Below, piece after piece: positions 5,933 through 6,791 of a stretch of 6,791 nucleotides of DNA. Location: assembly GCF_937858865.1 (NCBI RefSeq), contig NZ_CALLYO010000289.1, positions 1-6,791 of the forward strand, given 5' to 3'. Numbering within the stretch: position 1 is the stretch's first letter; every line of letters starts with the position of its first letter. Under the pieces are notes generated by a model, which saw only the letters and a list, made by a program, of their open reading frames with translations, did not search any database and was not told the DNA's origin. A program made the position numbers and the translations under genes. The stretch is from an uncultured Amaricoccus sp. Lineage in GTDB: Bacteria; Pseudomonadota; Alphaproteobacteria; Rhodobacterales; Rhodobacteraceae.

Positions 5933-5966
5933 CGCGTTAACCGCCTTGTGCATGAAGGTTAACGCG
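5933..5966. repeat. 10-bp inverted repeat CGCGTTAACC / GGTTAACGCG
   Basis: The arms (5933-5942 and 5957-5966) are perfect complements with a 14-nt spacer, and each contains the palindrome GTTAAC. The right arm ends 8 bp from the stop codon of the convergent DUF2189 gene, so it could form the terminator of that gene; no T tract follows on either strand. The spacing does not match a CtrA box (TTAA-N7-TTAA). Confidence 0.5.
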
Positions 5967-5974
5967 CGCGCACG

Positions 5975-6769
5975 TCAGGCCTGCGGGGCGATCACCTTGC
6001 GGTAGATGTGCCAGGTCGCGTGGCCGAGCACGGGCAGCGCCACGATGAGCCCGAGGAACATCGGCAGCATCCCGACGAAGAGCAGGGCCACGACGATCCA
6101 GGCCCAGTGCAGCATGGCGTGCGGGTTGTCGGTGACCGCCTGCAGGCTCACGGTCATCGCGGTGACATAGTCCACGTCCCGGTCGAGCAGCAGCGGCAGC
6201 GAGACGGCGGTGAGGGCGAAGAGCAGGAAGGCGATGAGCCCGCCGACGAGCCCGCCGACGACGAGCAGCATGATCCCGTTGCCGGTGGCGAGCAGCGCGT
6301 CGAGGTTGGAATAGACCGCGCCGCTCATCCGCCCGAGGAAGAGGATGACGAGCATGCTCGCCACCCACATCCAGAGCAGGAAGAGCGCGAGCACGATGAA
6401 GGCCATCGACGGGATCTGCCGGTTGCGCTCGTTCCAGACCACGCCGAGGACGTCGGACCAGGTGAGCGGCGCGCCGGTCTCGCGCCGGCGGCTGACCTCG
6501 TAGAGGCCGATGGCGGCGAAGGGGCCGATCAGCGGGAAGGCGAAGGCGAAGGGCACGATCCAGAGCGGCTGCTCCAGCAGCCAGAGCAGCAGGAAGAGCA
6601 GGATGCCCACGGCGGCATAGACCCCGCCGAAGAAGAGGCCGAAGCGGGAGGTGGCGCGGAAGTCCTCCCAGCCGGCCCGCAGGGCGGCATAGACGTCATC
6701 GGCGTTGATCTTCTGCACCTGCGGGCGGCGCGGGGCCGAAGGGTCGGCGGCGTCGGAGGCGGTGGACAT
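5975..6769 (-). CDS. DUF2189 family integral membrane protein
   Basis: This 264-residue polytopic inner-membrane protein belongs to the DUF2189 family (Pfam PF09955), whose function is unknown. After a polar N-terminus (1-40) come about five to six hydrophobic segments (roughly 45-65, 69-90, 121-146, 166-190, 221-248). Conserved-looking blocks are GWEDF (33-37), GPFAAIGLYEVSRRRE (82-97), LLLDRDVDYVTAM (193-205) and a C-terminal GHATWHIYRK (249-258). The length is normal for the family. The ATG at 6767-6769 is preceded by AGGGAG with 5 nt spacing, and only 22 bp of upstream sequence is in the window, so its promoter is not visible. It converges on the bactofilin gene, leaving a 144-bp spacer full of dyads. 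Some databases describe the family as oxidase-subunit-like; I see no haem or metal ligand pattern that would support this. Confidence 0.87.
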   Translation of the reverse strand: MSTASDAADPSAPRRPQVQKINADDVYAALRAGWEDFRATSRFGLFFGGVYAAVGILLFLLLWLLEQPLWIVPFAFAFPLIGPFAAIGLYEVSRRRETGAPLTWSDVLGVVWNERNRQIPSMAFIVLALFLLWMWVASMLVILFLGRMSGAVYSNLDALLATGNGIMLLVVGGLVGGLIAFLLFALTAVSLPLLLDRDVDYVTAMTVSLQAVTDNPHAMLHWAWIVVALLFVGMLPMFLGLIVALPVLGHATWHIYRKVIAPQA

Positions 6770-6791
6770 GGGAGCTCCCTGGAAGGTTGTC

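Noticed and set aside
5937..5962. Two TTAA elements as a CtrA binding site.
   Set aside because: They are 18 bp apart rather than the 7 bp of the CtrA box, and no promoter lies next to them.

Overview
The window is a compact stretch of chromosome from a GC-rich (about 70% by eye) alphaproteobacterium, most likely Rhodobacterales or a close relative. The evidence is the gene set: an E3 subunit of the alphaproteobacterial pyruvate dehydrogenase type, a YcaD-like MFS transporter, a DUF2189 membrane protein, and a membrane-anchored M23 peptidase overlapping a bactofilin gene. The lineage is an inference. I see no phage, transposon, CRISPR, tRNA or rRNA sequence.

Layout. Positions 1-3192 hold a minus-strand cluster, in transcription order: queA (queuosine biosynthesis), a 12-TM MFS transporter that starts inside the queA stop codon (ATGA overlap), a DUF924 protein, and the first 55 codons of a dihydrolipoyl dehydrogenase that runs off the left edge. 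A candidate promoter lies at 3222-3250. Reading the other way from the same 124-bp divergent spacer is a bcp/PrxQ-type thiol peroxidase (3317-3787). A 236-bp gap with two stem-loops follows. Next come a bitopic M23 metallopeptidase (4024-5334) and a bactofilin (5324-5830), which overlap by 11 bp. The 144-bp spacer between the bactofilin and the convergent DUF2189 gene (5975-6769, minus) is packed with four successive dyads.

How the genes work together. The clearest functional unit is the peptidase-bactofilin pair: a cytoplasmic polymer at the membrane paired with a periplasmic cell-wall hydrolase with intact zinc ligands, joined by one transmembrane helix. This arrangement is known to control cell shape in stalked and budding alphaproteobacteria. 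The queA-MFS-DUF924-lpd cluster mixes tRNA modification, transport and central metabolism. Its tight spacing suggests co-transcription, but a shared function is not evident.

I do not see a wholly new system. The items most worth following up are the queA-coupled transporter, the dyad array at 5848-5966, the low-GC block with unusual codons at the 3' end of the peptidase gene, and the resolving-cysteine arrangement of the peroxidase.
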